From positions 1 to 47,616 of the forward strand of contig JAKFXQ010000022.1 in assembly GCA_021731295.1 (NCBI GenBank): a DNA stretch of 47,616 nucleotides. Direction: 5' to 3'. Position numbers and translations under genes: made by a program. Below are positions 22,735-30,898 of the stretch, piece by piece (position 1 is the stretch's first letter; every line of letters starts with the position of its first letter). The stretch is from Patescibacteria group bacterium (lineage in GTDB: Bacteria; Patescibacteriota; Minisyncoccia; Phycocordibacterales; UBA2100). The notes under the pieces are model-generated. The model searched no databases and was not told the origin of the DNA. It saw only the letters and a list, made by a program, of their open reading frames with translations.

Positions 22735-23460
22735 TTACATTTCGGGCACACGTTCAAACTGTAGGGCCCCGCCGCGGTCCAAATACATCAATTCCAGTGA
22801 CTCCGGCGTGAGTGCCGAAACACTGAAGTGCAGTATCTCCTCGGGCAAATCTTCAAGTGTCATGCGGATGTAGGCAGTATTCGGCGCGAGCGGGAATGGC
22901 ACCGAAATCAAGCTGGTGTCAGTAAAAACCTCCCACTGCCCTCTCGTCTGCGTTTCGCCATGCGAATCAATGACCACGCCGCCGGAAACAAACACTCGTT
23001 CGAACTCCGGGTCCTCGCGACTGCGCCAGACACCGAGAATGCTTTCGCTCACGATGAGTGCCAAATCGGGACGTGTGCCGCCGCCTTCACCTGGGTCGCC
23101 CCAATTCCACGGGGCCTTGTCCGAGCTTGGGAGCGGATAGCATACATACGTGCCCGCGTCCGACTGTATGGTTACTTCCTCGCCAGCGCCGGTCAAGGTT
23201 ACGCCGCCGCCTTCGAAGCGCGCGTGCGCTCCCGCTGAGGCGTTCAATACCGTGCGGAAGAACGGTGCACCTTGCGCAGGAACGAGCGTCACCGATGAAA
23301 GGTCGTCTGGAATGAGCAACGAAAAGTTGAACGTGTCGCACTGATACGCATAGGATGTTGGTGGCGGCGGACCGACGACCGGTTCGGGCTTGTCCCAGAA
23401 AAAGACGTAGGCGGCTCCCGCCAAGAGGGCGATGGCGACAATCGTGATAACCGCCTTCAT
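22735..23460 (-). CDS. Exported protein with MliC-like domain
   Basis: 241 aa from ATG 23460. Membrane anchor 3-22, Pro-rich linker, then an MliC-like beta-barrel region (about 37-110: YQCDTFNFSLLIP, SAGAHARFEGGGVTL, two Cys framing the domain). A second sandwich domain follows (about 115-241) with RGQWEVFTD. MliC proteins inhibit c-type lysozyme, so defence against host or prey lysozyme is possible, but the match is diverged. AATACT ends 6 nt before this ATG. Confidence 0.8.
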   Translation of the reverse strand: MKAVITIVAIALLAGAAYVFFWDKPEPVVGPPPPTSYAYQCDTFNFSLLIPDDLSSVTLVPAQGAPFFRTVLNASAGAHARFEGGGVTLTGAGEEVTIQSDAGTYVCYPLPSSDKAPWNWGDPGEGGGTRPDLALIVSESILGVWRSREDPEFERVFVSGGVVIDSHGETQTRGQWEVFTDTSLISVPFPLAPNTAYIRMTLEDLPEEILHFSVSALTPESLELMYLDRGGALQFERVPEM

Positions 23461-23466
23461 AGGGTG

Positions 23467-23472
23467 AGTATT
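23467..23472 (-). promoter_or_regulatory. Possible leaderless -10 box AATACT
   Basis: 6 nt before ATG 23460; the flank matches the box before 46469 (AATACTCAC). Confidence 0.35.
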
Positions 23473-23497
23473 CACCGCGAGCCCCCTGGTGTCAAAG

Positions 23498-23887
23498 TTA
23501 TACGGTGAGTTGCCACGACAAACCGAATTTGTCAGAAAACCAGACAAACCTGGCGCTGAATGGATAGGTGTCGAGCGGCATGAACACTTCGCCTCCTTCG
23601 GAAAGTGCGGAAAAGAGCGCGTCTACCTGCGCCGCGTCTGCGCAGGTGAGAAAAATGGATGTTGCTGGGGTAAACGTAAACTCATGCGGGACGGGTGTGT
23701 CTATCGCACTGAACGGCGTGCCGTTTAACGTAAATGACGCGATCTCGACACTTCCTTCTTTCCCTGCCCCATCGGCCGCGTACTTTTTCATGACGGCGAC
23801 AGAGGAGTTAGGGATGAGCGATGTATACAACATGACCGCTTCTTCAGCGTGCCCGTCGAACATGAGAAACGTTGAGACCGTGGGCAT
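23498..23887 (-). CDS. PhnB-like / VOC-fold protein
   Basis: 129 aa. Starts TVSTFLMFDGHAEEAVMLYTSL and contains GSVEIASFTLNGTPFSAID and the C-terminal WFSDKFGLSWQL, the signature of PhnB-like (3-demethylubiquinone-9-methyltransferase-named) VOC proteins. Cytoplasmic dimer-forming fold; the true substrate is unknown in most members. Full family length. TATTCT ends 6 nt before the ATG. Confidence 0.93.
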   Translation of the reverse strand: MPTVSTFLMFDGHAEEAVMLYTSLIPNSSVAVMKKYAADGAGKEGSVEIASFTLNGTPFSAIDTPVPHEFTFTPATSIFLTCADAAQVDALFSALSEGGEVFMPLDTYPFSARFVWFSDKFGLSWQLTV

Positions 23888-23893
23888 GGCGCA

Positions 23894-23899
23894 AGAATA
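23894..23899 (-). promoter_or_regulatory. Leaderless -10 box TATTCT
   Basis: 6 nt before ATG 23887, preceded by TGA (extended -10 like). Confidence 0.5.
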
Positions 23900-23906
23900 T
23901 CACACA

Positions 23907-25055
23907 CTATTCAGCCGGGACGATGCGCATGATGCGATCATCGCCGTCACGAACCGTGCCGCGACCGTCGCGATTTGACGAAGAAAAATAGATGGCGCCA
24001 TCTGGTCCTTCGGCAACGGCACGAATGCGCCCCATGCCGGAAACAATCTCCTCGATGCGCTGGGCGCGCGTGCCGTCTTCACTAAGGACGATGCGCAGCA
24101 GTGCCTCGCCACGGAGCGCCCCTAGAAAGAGGTTGCCGTAGAATTGTGGGAAAGCATCCCCAGAATACGCGAGCAAAGAGCCCGGCGCTTTCGCCGGTGT
24201 AAATACTGTTAGTGGCGCGACGGTGCCGACGAGCACTTCTTCGTGAGAGACGCGCGGCCAGCCGTAATTGCCACCAGCGACAAAGCGATTTACTTCGTCC
24301 CCTCCTGCCGGCCCGTCAAAAACCGACGGCCCGTGTTCGCTCTGATACATCACGCCTGTTTCTGGATGCCACGTCAGTCCCTGCGCATTCCTATGTCCCT
24401 TGCTCCACACATACGAACCGGGTGTCGGATTATCAAGTGGCACCGCACCTTCGGGCGTCATGCGAAGCGTCTTTCCCACTAACGATGCATCATCCTGGGC
24501 GAGTTCGCGATCCGTCGCATCTCCCGTCGTTACGTACAACATGCCATCGGGTCCAAACTCGATGCGCGAACCCGCGTGATACTGCGCGGCCGGTACTGCA
24601 TCGATGATTATTTTGTCGAAGACGAGCTCGGTGTCTCTATCTTCAAGTCGCACGACCCTCACAAACATATCGCGCCCCACTTCGTAGGCGTACGACGCGT
24701 AGACGAACGAATCCATCGCATAGTCTGGTGAGACCGCGAGTCCCATCAAACCTTCTTCTCCTCCGACAGAAACATCGTCAAATGCGTAGAGCGGCTCTGC
24801 GCGCAGAACGCCGTCTTCAATGAGGCGTATGCGGCCGGGGCGTTCCGTAACGAGCATGCGTGTCGGTGACGTCCAGGCGATAGACCAAGGCACTTCAAGC
24901 CCGGTAACGAATGTCTCAACAATGTACGGCACGTCGCTCGGCACAGGTTCTGGTGTGGAGACCGATGACTGGGAAAAAAGCGCAAGGTAATCTGCGGCAA
25001 ACCACGCACCGATGAGTACAACGAGTACGCCACACGCGCCGAGGATGGACTTCAT
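23907..25055 (-). CDS. PQQ-type aldose sugar dehydrogenase (YliI-like), exported
   Basis: 382 aa. N-terminal anchor (about 3-25), then a six-bladed propeller of the glucose/sorbosone dehydrogenase family: GLEVPWSIAW, GGEEGLMGLAVSP, QYHAGSRIEFGPDGMLYVTTGDA (in two parts), GHRNAQGLTW, SEHGP and GGDEVNRFVAGGNYGWP. Relatives oxidise aldoses outside the membrane using PQQ. CPR organisms are not expected to make PQQ, so the cofactor would have to be scavenged. Start ATG 25055 rather than GTG 25064, with TATCGT 7 nt upstream. Confidence 0.93.
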   Translation of the reverse strand: MKSILGACGVLVVLIGAWFAADYLALFSQSSVSTPEPVPSDVPYIVETFVTGLEVPWSIAWTSPTRMLVTERPGRIRLIEDGVLRAEPLYAFDDVSVGGEEGLMGLAVSPDYAMDSFVYASYAYEVGRDMFVRVVRLEDRDTELVFDKIIIDAVPAAQYHAGSRIEFGPDGMLYVTTGDATDRELAQDDASLVGKTLRMTPEGAVPLDNPTPGSYVWSKGHRNAQGLTWHPETGVMYQSEHGPSVFDGPAGGDEVNRFVAGGNYGWPRVSHEEVLVGTVAPLTVFTPAKAPGSLLAYSGDAFPQFYGNLFLGALRGEALLRIVLSEDGTRAQRIEEIVSGMGRIRAVAEGPDGAIYFSSSNRDGRGTVRDGDDRIMRIVPAE

Positions 25056-25062
25056 GGCCTTC

Positions 25063-25068
25063 ACGATA
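25063..25068 (-). promoter_or_regulatory. Possible leaderless -10 box TATCGT
   Basis: 7 nt before ATG 25055. Confidence 0.35.
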
Positions 25069-25071
25069 CCA

Positions 25072-25608
25072 TCAAAAACCTGGGTGCTTTTTTACGAACG
25101 CTTTTTCGAGCGCTGTACTCTTCCTGCCGAGGATTATGTTGCGATGTGGGTAGCGGCCGAATCGGTCGATTATTTTCTTGTGCTCAATCGCGTACTTCAA
25201 AACCTCTTTGTCGCCGTAGGCACGGAATATCGCGAGCGATTCCTTTTGTATTTTCTTCGATTCGCTGTGCATGTACGGCATATAGAAAAACCGCCGTTCA
25301 CGCGGTTGCACAATTTTGTCTGCATTGAGTCGCAGTGCTTCCTGCGCCAACGTCAGCGCTTGGGCGTCATGCGCGAAGCTCTCCGGCTTTCCGCGGAATA
25401 TATTGCGGGAGAATTGATCCAGCACGATGATTTCCGCCAAGCGGCCCATGGGCTCCTGCCGCCAGTGCGCTGTCTCGCCAGCGGACACCGAGAGTAGCGT
25501 TGGCAGGAATCGTTTACGGAGGAGGGCGTCGAACTTTGGGTCTTTCGTAAACCACTCTTTCTCGCCGTGGTCTTTGAACCAAAATCTGATGATGTCGTCG
25601 AAATGCAT
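25072..25608 (-). CDS. DUF924 family protein
   Basis: 178 aa, complete domain: IIRFWFKDHGEKEWFTKDPKFD-like opening, LAEIIVLDQFSRNIFRG, AQALTLAQEALR, FFYMPYMHSES, and the C-terminal GRYPHRNIILGR. All-helical TPR-like cytoplasmic protein of unknown function, widespread in bacteria. TACAGT ends 7 nt before ATG 25608. Confidence 0.95.
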   Translation of the reverse strand: MHFDDIIRFWFKDHGEKEWFTKDPKFDALLRKRFLPTLLSVSAGETAHWRQEPMGRLAEIIVLDQFSRNIFRGKPESFAHDAQALTLAQEALRLNADKIVQPRERRFFYMPYMHSESKKIQKESLAIFRAYGDKEVLKYAIEHKKIIDRFGRYPHRNIILGRKSTALEKAFVKKHPGF

Positions 25609-25615
25609 GCGCCGT

Positions 25616-25621
25616 ACTGTA
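25616..25621 (-). promoter_or_regulatory. Leaderless -10 box TACAGT
   Basis: 7 nt before ATG 25608. Confidence 0.45.
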
Positions 25622-25641
25622 GCATACTGCCCGTTGCGCTC

Positions 25642-27276
25642 TTATACGGCTGGGCGGCGCCGACCAAACAATTCGGCAATTCTGCGAATCTGACCTAAGA
25701 ACGAAACGCGGTAGCGTGCTATTACTGCCGCACCGAAAAATCCATACATCAATACTGTATTCGCAACTGCCCAGAACGTGAGTAGTGGTGCAGTACGTCC
25801 GACAAGCGCGCCGTAGATGAGGGCCACGAGTGTGATTGTGCCAAGTACCGCATGGGGTATGAAATGCGCGATGTCTGAGGAAGGAACTTTTGGAATCTCG
25901 CCCTTAGGTGTCACGGCATAGGTAAGTTTGCGGCCGAGCACGGCACCGAAGAAGGCGATTGCATACACGGGCCAAACAGCAACGTTCAGCAATTTGCCGG
26001 GAATATGAAATCCGGATTCGTACGAGGGACGAATGTAGAAACGTTGAAGCCAGAGAAAAATGAGTATCTGCATAAGGAGAAACGAGCAGTAATAGACAAG
26101 TAGCCACGACAAATCCATTGTTGCTGAGCTGATTCCGAAGAAAAAGTAGAGCGAGAGGAGCGTAATACCGATGACTTGGGCAATGCCGTAAAAATAAAAC
26201 TGCTGAAGCAGAAAGTATCGTACTGCGTGAATCAGCTTCATCCCTGGAATGAGCGTTGGGGAATGACGGAACAAAATGTCCATGAGTCCGTATGCCCAGC
26301 GCAGCTGTTGACTAAAGTATGCATCCCACGTAGCAGGACCTTCCCCTATAAGTAGAACTTCGGGCACATATACACTCTTCCACTGCTTACGGTACAGTCG
26401 CATACCAGTAAGATGGTCTTCAACTATGTGCCCGGCGTACCCCTCAATATCATCATGCGCTTCGGAGCGAATAATATGGTTGGCACCTATAAAGAGGTGC
26501 ATGTGCTTCCCGAAAAGTCCTTTCTGAACAGGGCCGTAAAATCCGTACGCCTGTTCTGCGGCACCGCGAGCTATCCACGATTCGTTCTCATTTCCATAAA
26601 TCTGTGGAGCGCCGACAAATGCGACCGCGGGGTCGCGGAAGTAGCCGAGGGTAACGTCTAGGTAGTGTGGCACAGGAACGAAGTCCATGTCGTGCTGAGC
26701 AACAATCTCGTAATCTCGTCCGTGTTCAGTAAACCATGCGTTGTAGTTTCCGCACTTGGTGCGTGCCGCAAACTTTCCTGAGGACTGGTTATAGTGCTTT
26801 TTCCCGAAGCGTGAGAAATGCTTAACGCCAAGTAGCTCACATAACCGCTTCGCTGCGGCATCATCTCCCTCATCCAGCAACCACGTGTCGTGAGGATAGT
26901 GCACCGCGCTCATCGCTGTGAGCGTTTTTTCGAGCATATCAATCGGCTCTTTCCCGGGCACGTATGCCGTGAGTAAGGCGACTTTCAGGCCCTTTTGTGG
27001 CGGCTGCGGCACTGGGTGCCGCATCGAAAGTGCCAAGTCCCAGGAAAGCACTTCGTTCATTACTTGGTACCACACAACAAATGTGACCGCCGCAAATATG
27101 AGGTAGTCGATTCCGTGCCAGAAACCAGAAAAGTTTGAAGGGATGTGTTCGAGACGGAACCACCAGTACGCGAAGATGATGACCGACAAGGTGCCGAGAG
27201 AAATGAGAAAATACGTCGCGAAACGCTCACTTTGAGACCGGAATACCGGCGTGGTACGGAAGTTTGCTGGAGACAT
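25642..27276 (-). CDS. Cellulose-synthase-like family 2 glycosyltransferase
   Basis: 544 aa from ATG 27276 (a GTG at 27297 is possible). Two N-terminal helices, then a processive GT-A domain with all four signatures: DEGDD (about 135-139), QHDMD (DxD about 196-198), VEDHLTG (about 285) and QQLRW (about 323-327), followed by about six membrane helices. Polymerises a beta-linked polysaccharide from a UDP-sugar and moves it across the membrane. No PilZ domain or other synthase subunits adjoin it, so the product (exopolysaccharide or glycan) is open. Confidence 0.94.
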   Translation of the reverse strand: MSPANFRTTPVFRSQSERFATYFLISLGTLSVIIFAYWWFRLEHIPSNFSGFWHGIDYLIFAAVTFVVWYQVMNEVLSWDLALSMRHPVPQPPQKGLKVALLTAYVPGKEPIDMLEKTLTAMSAVHYPHDTWLLDEGDDAAAKRLCELLGVKHFSRFGKKHYNQSSGKFAARTKCGNYNAWFTEHGRDYEIVAQHDMDFVPVPHYLDVTLGYFRDPAVAFVGAPQIYGNENESWIARGAAEQAYGFYGPVQKGLFGKHMHLFIGANHIIRSEAHDDIEGYAGHIVEDHLTGMRLYRKQWKSVYVPEVLLIGEGPATWDAYFSQQLRWAYGLMDILFRHSPTLIPGMKLIHAVRYFLLQQFYFYGIAQVIGITLLSLYFFFGISSATMDLSWLLVYYCSFLLMQILIFLWLQRFYIRPSYESGFHIPGKLLNVAVWPVYAIAFFGAVLGRKLTYAVTPKGEIPKVPSSDIAHFIPHAVLGTITLVALIYGALVGRTAPLLTFWAVANTVLMYGFFGAAVIARYRVSFLGQIRRIAELFGRRRPAV

Positions 27277-27328
27277 GCAGGCGCGGCACCCTACCACGAA
27301 AATGGCTTAAAGTCTAGCTAAATAGGAA

Positions 27329-27352
27329 CGAGCGGGCCTAGGGGCCCGCTCG
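27329..27352 (-). terminator. Hairpin terminator after the deaminase-like gene
   Basis: 10-bp stem CGAGCGGGCC / GGCCCGCTCG with TAGG loop. The stop codon of the gene (27338-27340) lies at the loop. Confidence 0.7.
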
Positions 27353-27874
27353 CGGTGCGTGTATCTTCCAGAGCTCCTCGACAGACATCTCTTCAATCAC
27401 GAACGAGTCAGCGTCTGTCGGTCTACCCAGAATGAGCTGTGTATCTGGGCGAACGACGGGAAGCGTCGCGAAAGCGAGCCGGCACGACTCGCACGGATGC
27501 AACGTCTCTGATTGGAGACCACTTCCATGATCCACCTGCGGATTGCCGACGACCGCGATGCCGATAATGCGCGTGTACCCTTCTTGCATCGCCGCCATAA
27601 TCGCCGTCATCTCTGCGCAAATCTTCGGCGCTTCTTTCGCGGCCTTTATGTTTGAGCCGCGAAAGAGTTTCCATCGCGTATCCGGCCTAGCATCCGGCTT
27701 GAATGCGTAGACCGCGCTCCCTACGGGAAACGGCCGATACGATTGGCTGCGCTCTGCGGCGTACCGTGCCTGCCAGAGTGTTGCCTCACGTGCATTCCAC
27801 CACCGGCGAAGAATCTCGTCTTCACCGGGCTCCGGCATGATGCTCCGGAGATAGTCGTCGAACCTGTGTGGCAT
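27338..27874 (-). CDS. Cytidine-deaminase-like zinc protein
   Basis: 178 aa. FPVGSAVYAF (about 49-58), CAE at 86-88 and PCESC with Cys128/Cys131 form the tetrameric-CDA zinc site with catalytic Glu88. Compared with bacterial Cdd it has a longer N-terminus rich in Trp/Arg (RRWWNARE) and an altered C-terminus, so the substrate may differ (nucleoside salvage or a modified base). GGAGG sits 5 nt before ATG 27874; a TTGACC-17-CATAGT promoter and an immediate terminator make it a stand-alone unit. Confidence 0.85.
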   Translation of the reverse strand: MPHRFDDYLRSIMPEPGEDEILRRWWNAREATLWQARYAAERSQSYRPFPVGSAVYAFKPDARPDTRWKLFRGSNIKAAKEAPKICAEMTAIMAAMQEGYTRIIGIAVVGNPQVDHGSGLQSETLHPCESCRLAFATLPVVRPDTQLILGRPTDADSFVIEEMSVEELWKIHAPRAGP

Positions 27875-27901
27875 TCCTGCCTCCTATAGCTGCCAGTCGG
27901 C

Positions 27902-27930
27902 ACTATGGACGAGCTCGCGGAGGCGGTCAA
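27902..27930 (-). promoter_or_regulatory. Promoter TTGACC-17-CATAGT
   Basis: -35 at 27925-27930 and -10 at 27902-27907, giving a leader with GGAGG before ATG 27874. Confidence 0.55.
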
Positions 27931-27932
27931 CG

Positions 27933-28565
27933 CTATCGCACAATCTGATACACGAGGACAGTCAGTAGCGTATAGGTCGCCGCATTCACGCCACCCGAAC
28001 GTGAGAAGAATTTCATGGCGCTCCCGAGTGAGCTCTTGGGCTTGAACGGAATACCGTCGAACGTGATGGTCGAATGCACCTCATCGAGAAACAAATGCGC
28101 CAGATAGCCGAGTGCCATGCCGCCGCCAAAAATGAGCGCCGGGTCCGCAGAAAGACCGAATCGTTCCGCAACCAGATATGTCACGCATCCCGCAATCGCT
28201 GCAGCGGGCAGTGAATGAAAAATGCCGCGATGCACCGTAAAGCGCTTCATGACGCCGCCCACGACGAACCACGTGAAGACGAGAACTCCAAAAGGAACGC
28301 CGGCGACGACTCGCCAGTCGTCAGAGAGATGCAACATGAGAAAAAGCGTGGTGCCCCCGACCGCAACGGTCGCCGTTCCGAACACCAAATGGAATGGGAG
28401 ACCAGAATCACTGTCTACATCCGGCAGAATCGAGCCCAACACAGCGACGAGGAACAAGAGCGAGAGCAACAGCCAGTCAGTAAGGAGTGCATACGCGTAC
28501 AGTGCGACGACAAGCACGGCCGCAACAACCGCGCCCCACCCAATATGCTCGCGAAACATTGCCAT
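27933..28565 (-). CDS. YdjM-like membrane-bound metal-dependent hydrolase
   Basis: 210 aa, about five membrane helices. Signature residues of the YdjM / DUF457 family: ILPDVDSD, HRGIFHS and a late YLAHLFLDEVHS, which together supply metal-binding Asp and His at the membrane face. Function in vivo is unknown. TACACT ends 6 nt before ATG 28565, favouring it over GTG 28571. Confidence 0.9.
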   Translation of the reverse strand: MAMFREHIGWGAVVAAVLVVALYAYALLTDWLLLSLLFLVAVLGSILPDVDSDSGLPFHLVFGTATVAVGGTTLFLMLHLSDDWRVVAGVPFGVLVFTWFVVGGVMKRFTVHRGIFHSLPAAAIAGCVTYLVAERFGLSADPALIFGGGMALGYLAHLFLDEVHSTITFDGIPFKPKSSLGSAMKFFSRSGGVNAATYTLLTVLVYQIVR

Positions 28566-28571
28566 TCGCAC

Positions 28572-28577
28572 AGTGTA
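28572..28577 (-). promoter_or_regulatory. Leaderless -10 box TACACT
   Basis: 6 nt before ATG 28565. Confidence 0.5.
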
Positions 28578-28623
28578 GCAGTGCTATACGAGCACCAACA
28601 TTGTTGCGAACGCGCACTGCGGA

Positions 28624-28629
28624 TACAAT
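28624..28629 (+). promoter_or_regulatory. Leaderless -10 box TACAAT
   Basis: 6 nt before ATG 28636, with a TTGTTG about 17 nt further upstream as possible -35. Confidence 0.5.
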
Positions 28630-28635
28630 GCATCT

Positions 28636-28920
28636 ATGGGACCTGATCAAATGCCGAAACAGTTCTGCGACAACATCAATATCAGTCGCAACGAGGAGTA
28701 TTTCTTGTTTCAAATGTTCTCCGGTACGTCGAACGTTGTCTACGCGCTCACTCCGGCGCACGTAAAGCGCCTCAAGCTCGCGCTCTCCTACTATCTTGCC
28801 GAGCACGAGAAGGAATATGGCACGGTAGAAGCGGAGTGGCCACCAAAAGTAACGAGTCCGATACAAATCGCGGATTTGAAGACGCCGAAGAAACCGCGTC
28901 GTCCGAAAGAGAAAGATTAA
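28636..28920 (+). CDS. DUF3467 domain protein
   Basis: 94 aa. Short head, then NINISRNEEYFLFQMFSG and the closing LTPAHVKRLKLALSYYLAEHEKEYG, the usual DUF3467 beta-sandwich plus helix, and a Lys/Pro-rich tail. Cytoplasmic protein of unknown function, common in CPR. Stop lies 6 nt from the convergent YgjP-like gene. Confidence 0.9.
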   Translation: MGPDQMPKQFCDNINISRNEEYFLFQMFSGTSNVVYALTPAHVKRLKLALSYYLAEHEKEYGTVEAEWPPKVTSPIQIADLKTPKKPRRPKEKD

Positions 28921-28926
28921 CGCTGG

Positions 28927-29460
28927 TTAACGCAAGATGTAGCGACGCAAAGCTTTCCGCCGCGCCGCATAATCCGGTATCGCCTGCCCCACGAGTGCCC
29001 AAAACGCACGTGAATGATTCTGCTCCTTCAAATGGCAGAGCTCGTGCACCACGACGTAGTCCAATAGTTCACGCGGCACGAACAGTAATTTGTATGAAAA
29101 ATTCAGGTTTCCCTTGTGCGAACAACTTCCCCACGAACTCGTGGTGTCTTTTATGGCGATACGCCCGTAGCGGTAGCCCAATCGTGCACTCCACGCTTCG
29201 ACACTGTCGGTGATAGCCGCACGCGCCGCCTCTTTGTACTTTTTGTAATCGCGACGGCCAGATACCGGAAGCGCACTCACCGTGCGCATACGTTTCTGCG
29301 CGCGCTCTATCCAATCAGCGTAGCGCTTCACGAACGCGGCGATGCTGCGCTCTGAATGCGCAAGCGGCGCGGTGAGAATCACCGCGCCGCCAGGACGTAC
29401 TGTTAGCCGCAGGTATCGCGCCCGAGTGGAGCGCTTCACCGTGTAGACTATCTCGCTCAT
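28927..29460 (-). CDS. YgjP-like (M48-type, DUF45) metallopeptidase
   Basis: 177 aa. N-terminal strands (RYLRLTVRPGGAVILTAPL), a linker helix, and the C-terminal zinc motif VVVHELCHLKEQNHSRAFW with downstream Glu/His ligands; TTSSWGSCSHKGNLNFSYK-type segment precedes it as in the family. Predicted zinc peptidase acting in the cytoplasm; substrate unknown. ATG 29460 follows the cyclophilin-gene stop within 2 nt (TAGTGATG), so the two are co-transcribed. Confidence 0.95.
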   Translation of the reverse strand: MSEIVYTVKRSTRARYLRLTVRPGGAVILTAPLAHSERSIAAFVKRYADWIERAQKRMRTVSALPVSGRRDYKKYKEAARAAITDSVEAWSARLGYRYGRIAIKDTTSSWGSCSHKGNLNFSYKLLFVPRELLDYVVVHELCHLKEQNHSRAFWALVGQAIPDYAARRKALRRYILR

Positions 29461-29462
29461 CA

Positions 29463-30152
29463 CTACTCGAACGTCACGCGTTCGATAATCATCGGCGTAA
29501 CTGGTCGGTCGCCCGGGCCCGTCGCGGTCGTTTCAATTGCCTTCACGGTCTCCATGCCTGCGGTCACCGTGCCAAAGACCGTGTGCTTTGCATCCAAGAA
29601 GTTATTAGCTGCAACATTGATGAAGAACTGCGAACCGTTTGTATTCGGCCCCGCGTTCGCCATCGCAATTGTGCCAATCGCGTTTTTGTTCTCTGCATGA
29701 ATCTCATCCCCGAACGTGTAGCCCGGACCTCCCGTGCCCCAGCGCGCTGCCTGTGCTTCGTCTTTCGAGAGCGGGTCGCCGCCCTGAATCATGAATCCGG
29801 CGATAACGCGGTGGAATTTCGTGCCATCGTAGAAGCCGGCGCGTGCGAGCTTTTGGAAATTCTCGACCGTCTCCGGCGCAAGGTTATTCATAAATTCGAT
29901 AGTAATCGGACCCTGATTCGTGTGTAGTGTCGCTTTCATAGCGATATCGTCTGCTGATAATTCTGGTAAAGCCTGCATCTGCTGCGGCGCCTGTACATTC
30001 GGCGTTGGCGCCTGCGGCACATTCGCAGCAGCACCAAACGTGTCCAGTGACACGTTTGCAGACGCTGCAGGTTCAGGCTCCTGCGCCGTCATCATAAAGT
30101 ATCCCCCTGCGACTAAAATCACGAGCGCAAAGATGCCTGCAACGTAGTTCAT
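29463..30152 (-). CDS. Membrane-anchored cyclophilin-type peptidyl-prolyl isomerase
   Basis: 229 aa. N-terminal helix (about 3-20), Ala/Pro/Gln linker (about 25-70), then a bacterial cyclophilin domain: FHRVIAGFMIQGGDP (Arg, Phe, Gln of the active site), AMANAGPNTNGSQFFI and VFGTV. Assists folding of exported proteins outside the membrane. Fits with the many surface proteins nearby. TACACT ends 7 nt before ATG 30152. Confidence 0.95.
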   Translation of the reverse strand: MNYVAGIFALVILVAGGYFMMTAQEPEPAASANVSLDTFGAAANVPQAPTPNVQAPQQMQALPELSADDIAMKATLHTNQGPITIEFMNNLAPETVENFQKLARAGFYDGTKFHRVIAGFMIQGGDPLSKDEAQAARWGTGGPGYTFGDEIHAENKNAIGTIAMANAGPNTNGSQFFINVAANNFLDAKHTVFGTVTAGMETVKAIETTATGPGDRPVTPMIIERVTFE

Positions 30153-30159
30153 TCGCACC

Positions 30160-30165
30160 AGTGTA
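30160..30165 (-). promoter_or_regulatory. Leaderless -10 box TACACT
   Basis: 7 nt before ATG 30152. Confidence 0.5.
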
Positions 30166-30195
30166 CACACGCACGGCGCATGCGCAAAATCCAGA

Positions 30196-30864
30196 CTACT
30201 GTGGCGGGTAAATACGCAACCACATTTGCGGATTCAAGTAACTTTGTCTCGAGACAAACGTGTAGCCGTAGTCCTGTACATATGTGCTCCACGGCGCGAC
30301 CGTATTCTTGCGGTTGTCCAAGACGTAGTCGCCTTCTTTCAGGCGTGCAATGAGCACGATGTGCTCCTCCCCTGTCTCCGTGCGCACATGCGAAAGCAGA
30401 AGATTACTCGGTTTAAATGCGCGTACTTGACTGAGCAGTCTCTGTTTAAGCAGGGCGAGGTCTTCACAATCTCCGCCGCGCTTTCCTGCCACTGCCCAAT
30501 GTTCTGATACGCCGAACAACTGCAAATCAGAAAGCTGCGGCAATGTATTCACATCAATATTTGTTTCAGCAAGTTCGAGCCGGCGAAACTCACCGCCCTC
30601 ATCGCGCTTCATACGCTCACTCTCCGTACCCTCAAACGGCTTGCACTCTTCAGGGTGTCGCTCGCAAAAATTCAGATACTCATACGGAATGGTGGCTTCG
30701 CCGCCGACACGCATGAACATGGGGTATCGTTGCTTCACCGTTGTTTCCCATGGGTTCGATTTTGGTGCGGGCTCTTTCTGGGCCTGCGCACTTTCGGGAC
30801 TGCCCAAGAGTCCTGCGGCAACTGCGGCCGCACGCATCGCTTCGCCAAATCCACCCTTCTTCAT
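30196..30864 (-). CDS. Transglutaminase-like cysteine protease (BTLCP, LapG-like)
   Basis: 222 aa. Weak signal peptide (about 1-28, ends AQAQK), then the BTLCP domain: RGGDCEDLALLK with Cys133, GEEHIVL with His168 and DYVLDNR with Asp183. Spacing and order match the Cys-His-Asp triad of LapG, the periplasmic protease that releases large adhesins in Proteobacteria. The presence of a giant adhesin-like protein in the same window is suggestive, but no LapD-like partner and no obvious Ala-Ala-Gly cleavage site were found. TACTCT lies 6 nt before the ATG. Confidence 0.9.
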   Translation of the reverse strand: MKKGGFGEAMRAAAVAAGLLGSPESAQAQKEPAPKSNPWETTVKQRYPMFMRVGGEATIPYEYLNFCERHPEECKPFEGTESERMKRDEGGEFRRLELAETNIDVNTLPQLSDLQLFGVSEHWAVAGKRGGDCEDLALLKQRLLSQVRAFKPSNLLLSHVRTETGEEHIVLIARLKEGDYVLDNRKNTVAPWSTYVQDYGYTFVSRQSYLNPQMWLRIYPPQ

Positions 30865-30870
30865 GCCTAC

Positions 30871-30892
30871 AGAGTATCACGCGTGATACAGT
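30871..30892. promoter_or_regulatory. Divergent leaderless promoter pair around a 16-bp palindrome
   Basis: GTATCACGCGTGATAC (30874-30889) is a perfect palindrome. It overlaps TACTCT for the minus gene (30871-30876, 6 nt before ATG 30864) and TACAGT for the plus gene (30887-30892, 6 nt before ATG 30899). It could be a repressor operator for both genes. Confidence 0.5.
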
Positions 30893-30898
30893 GCCGAA

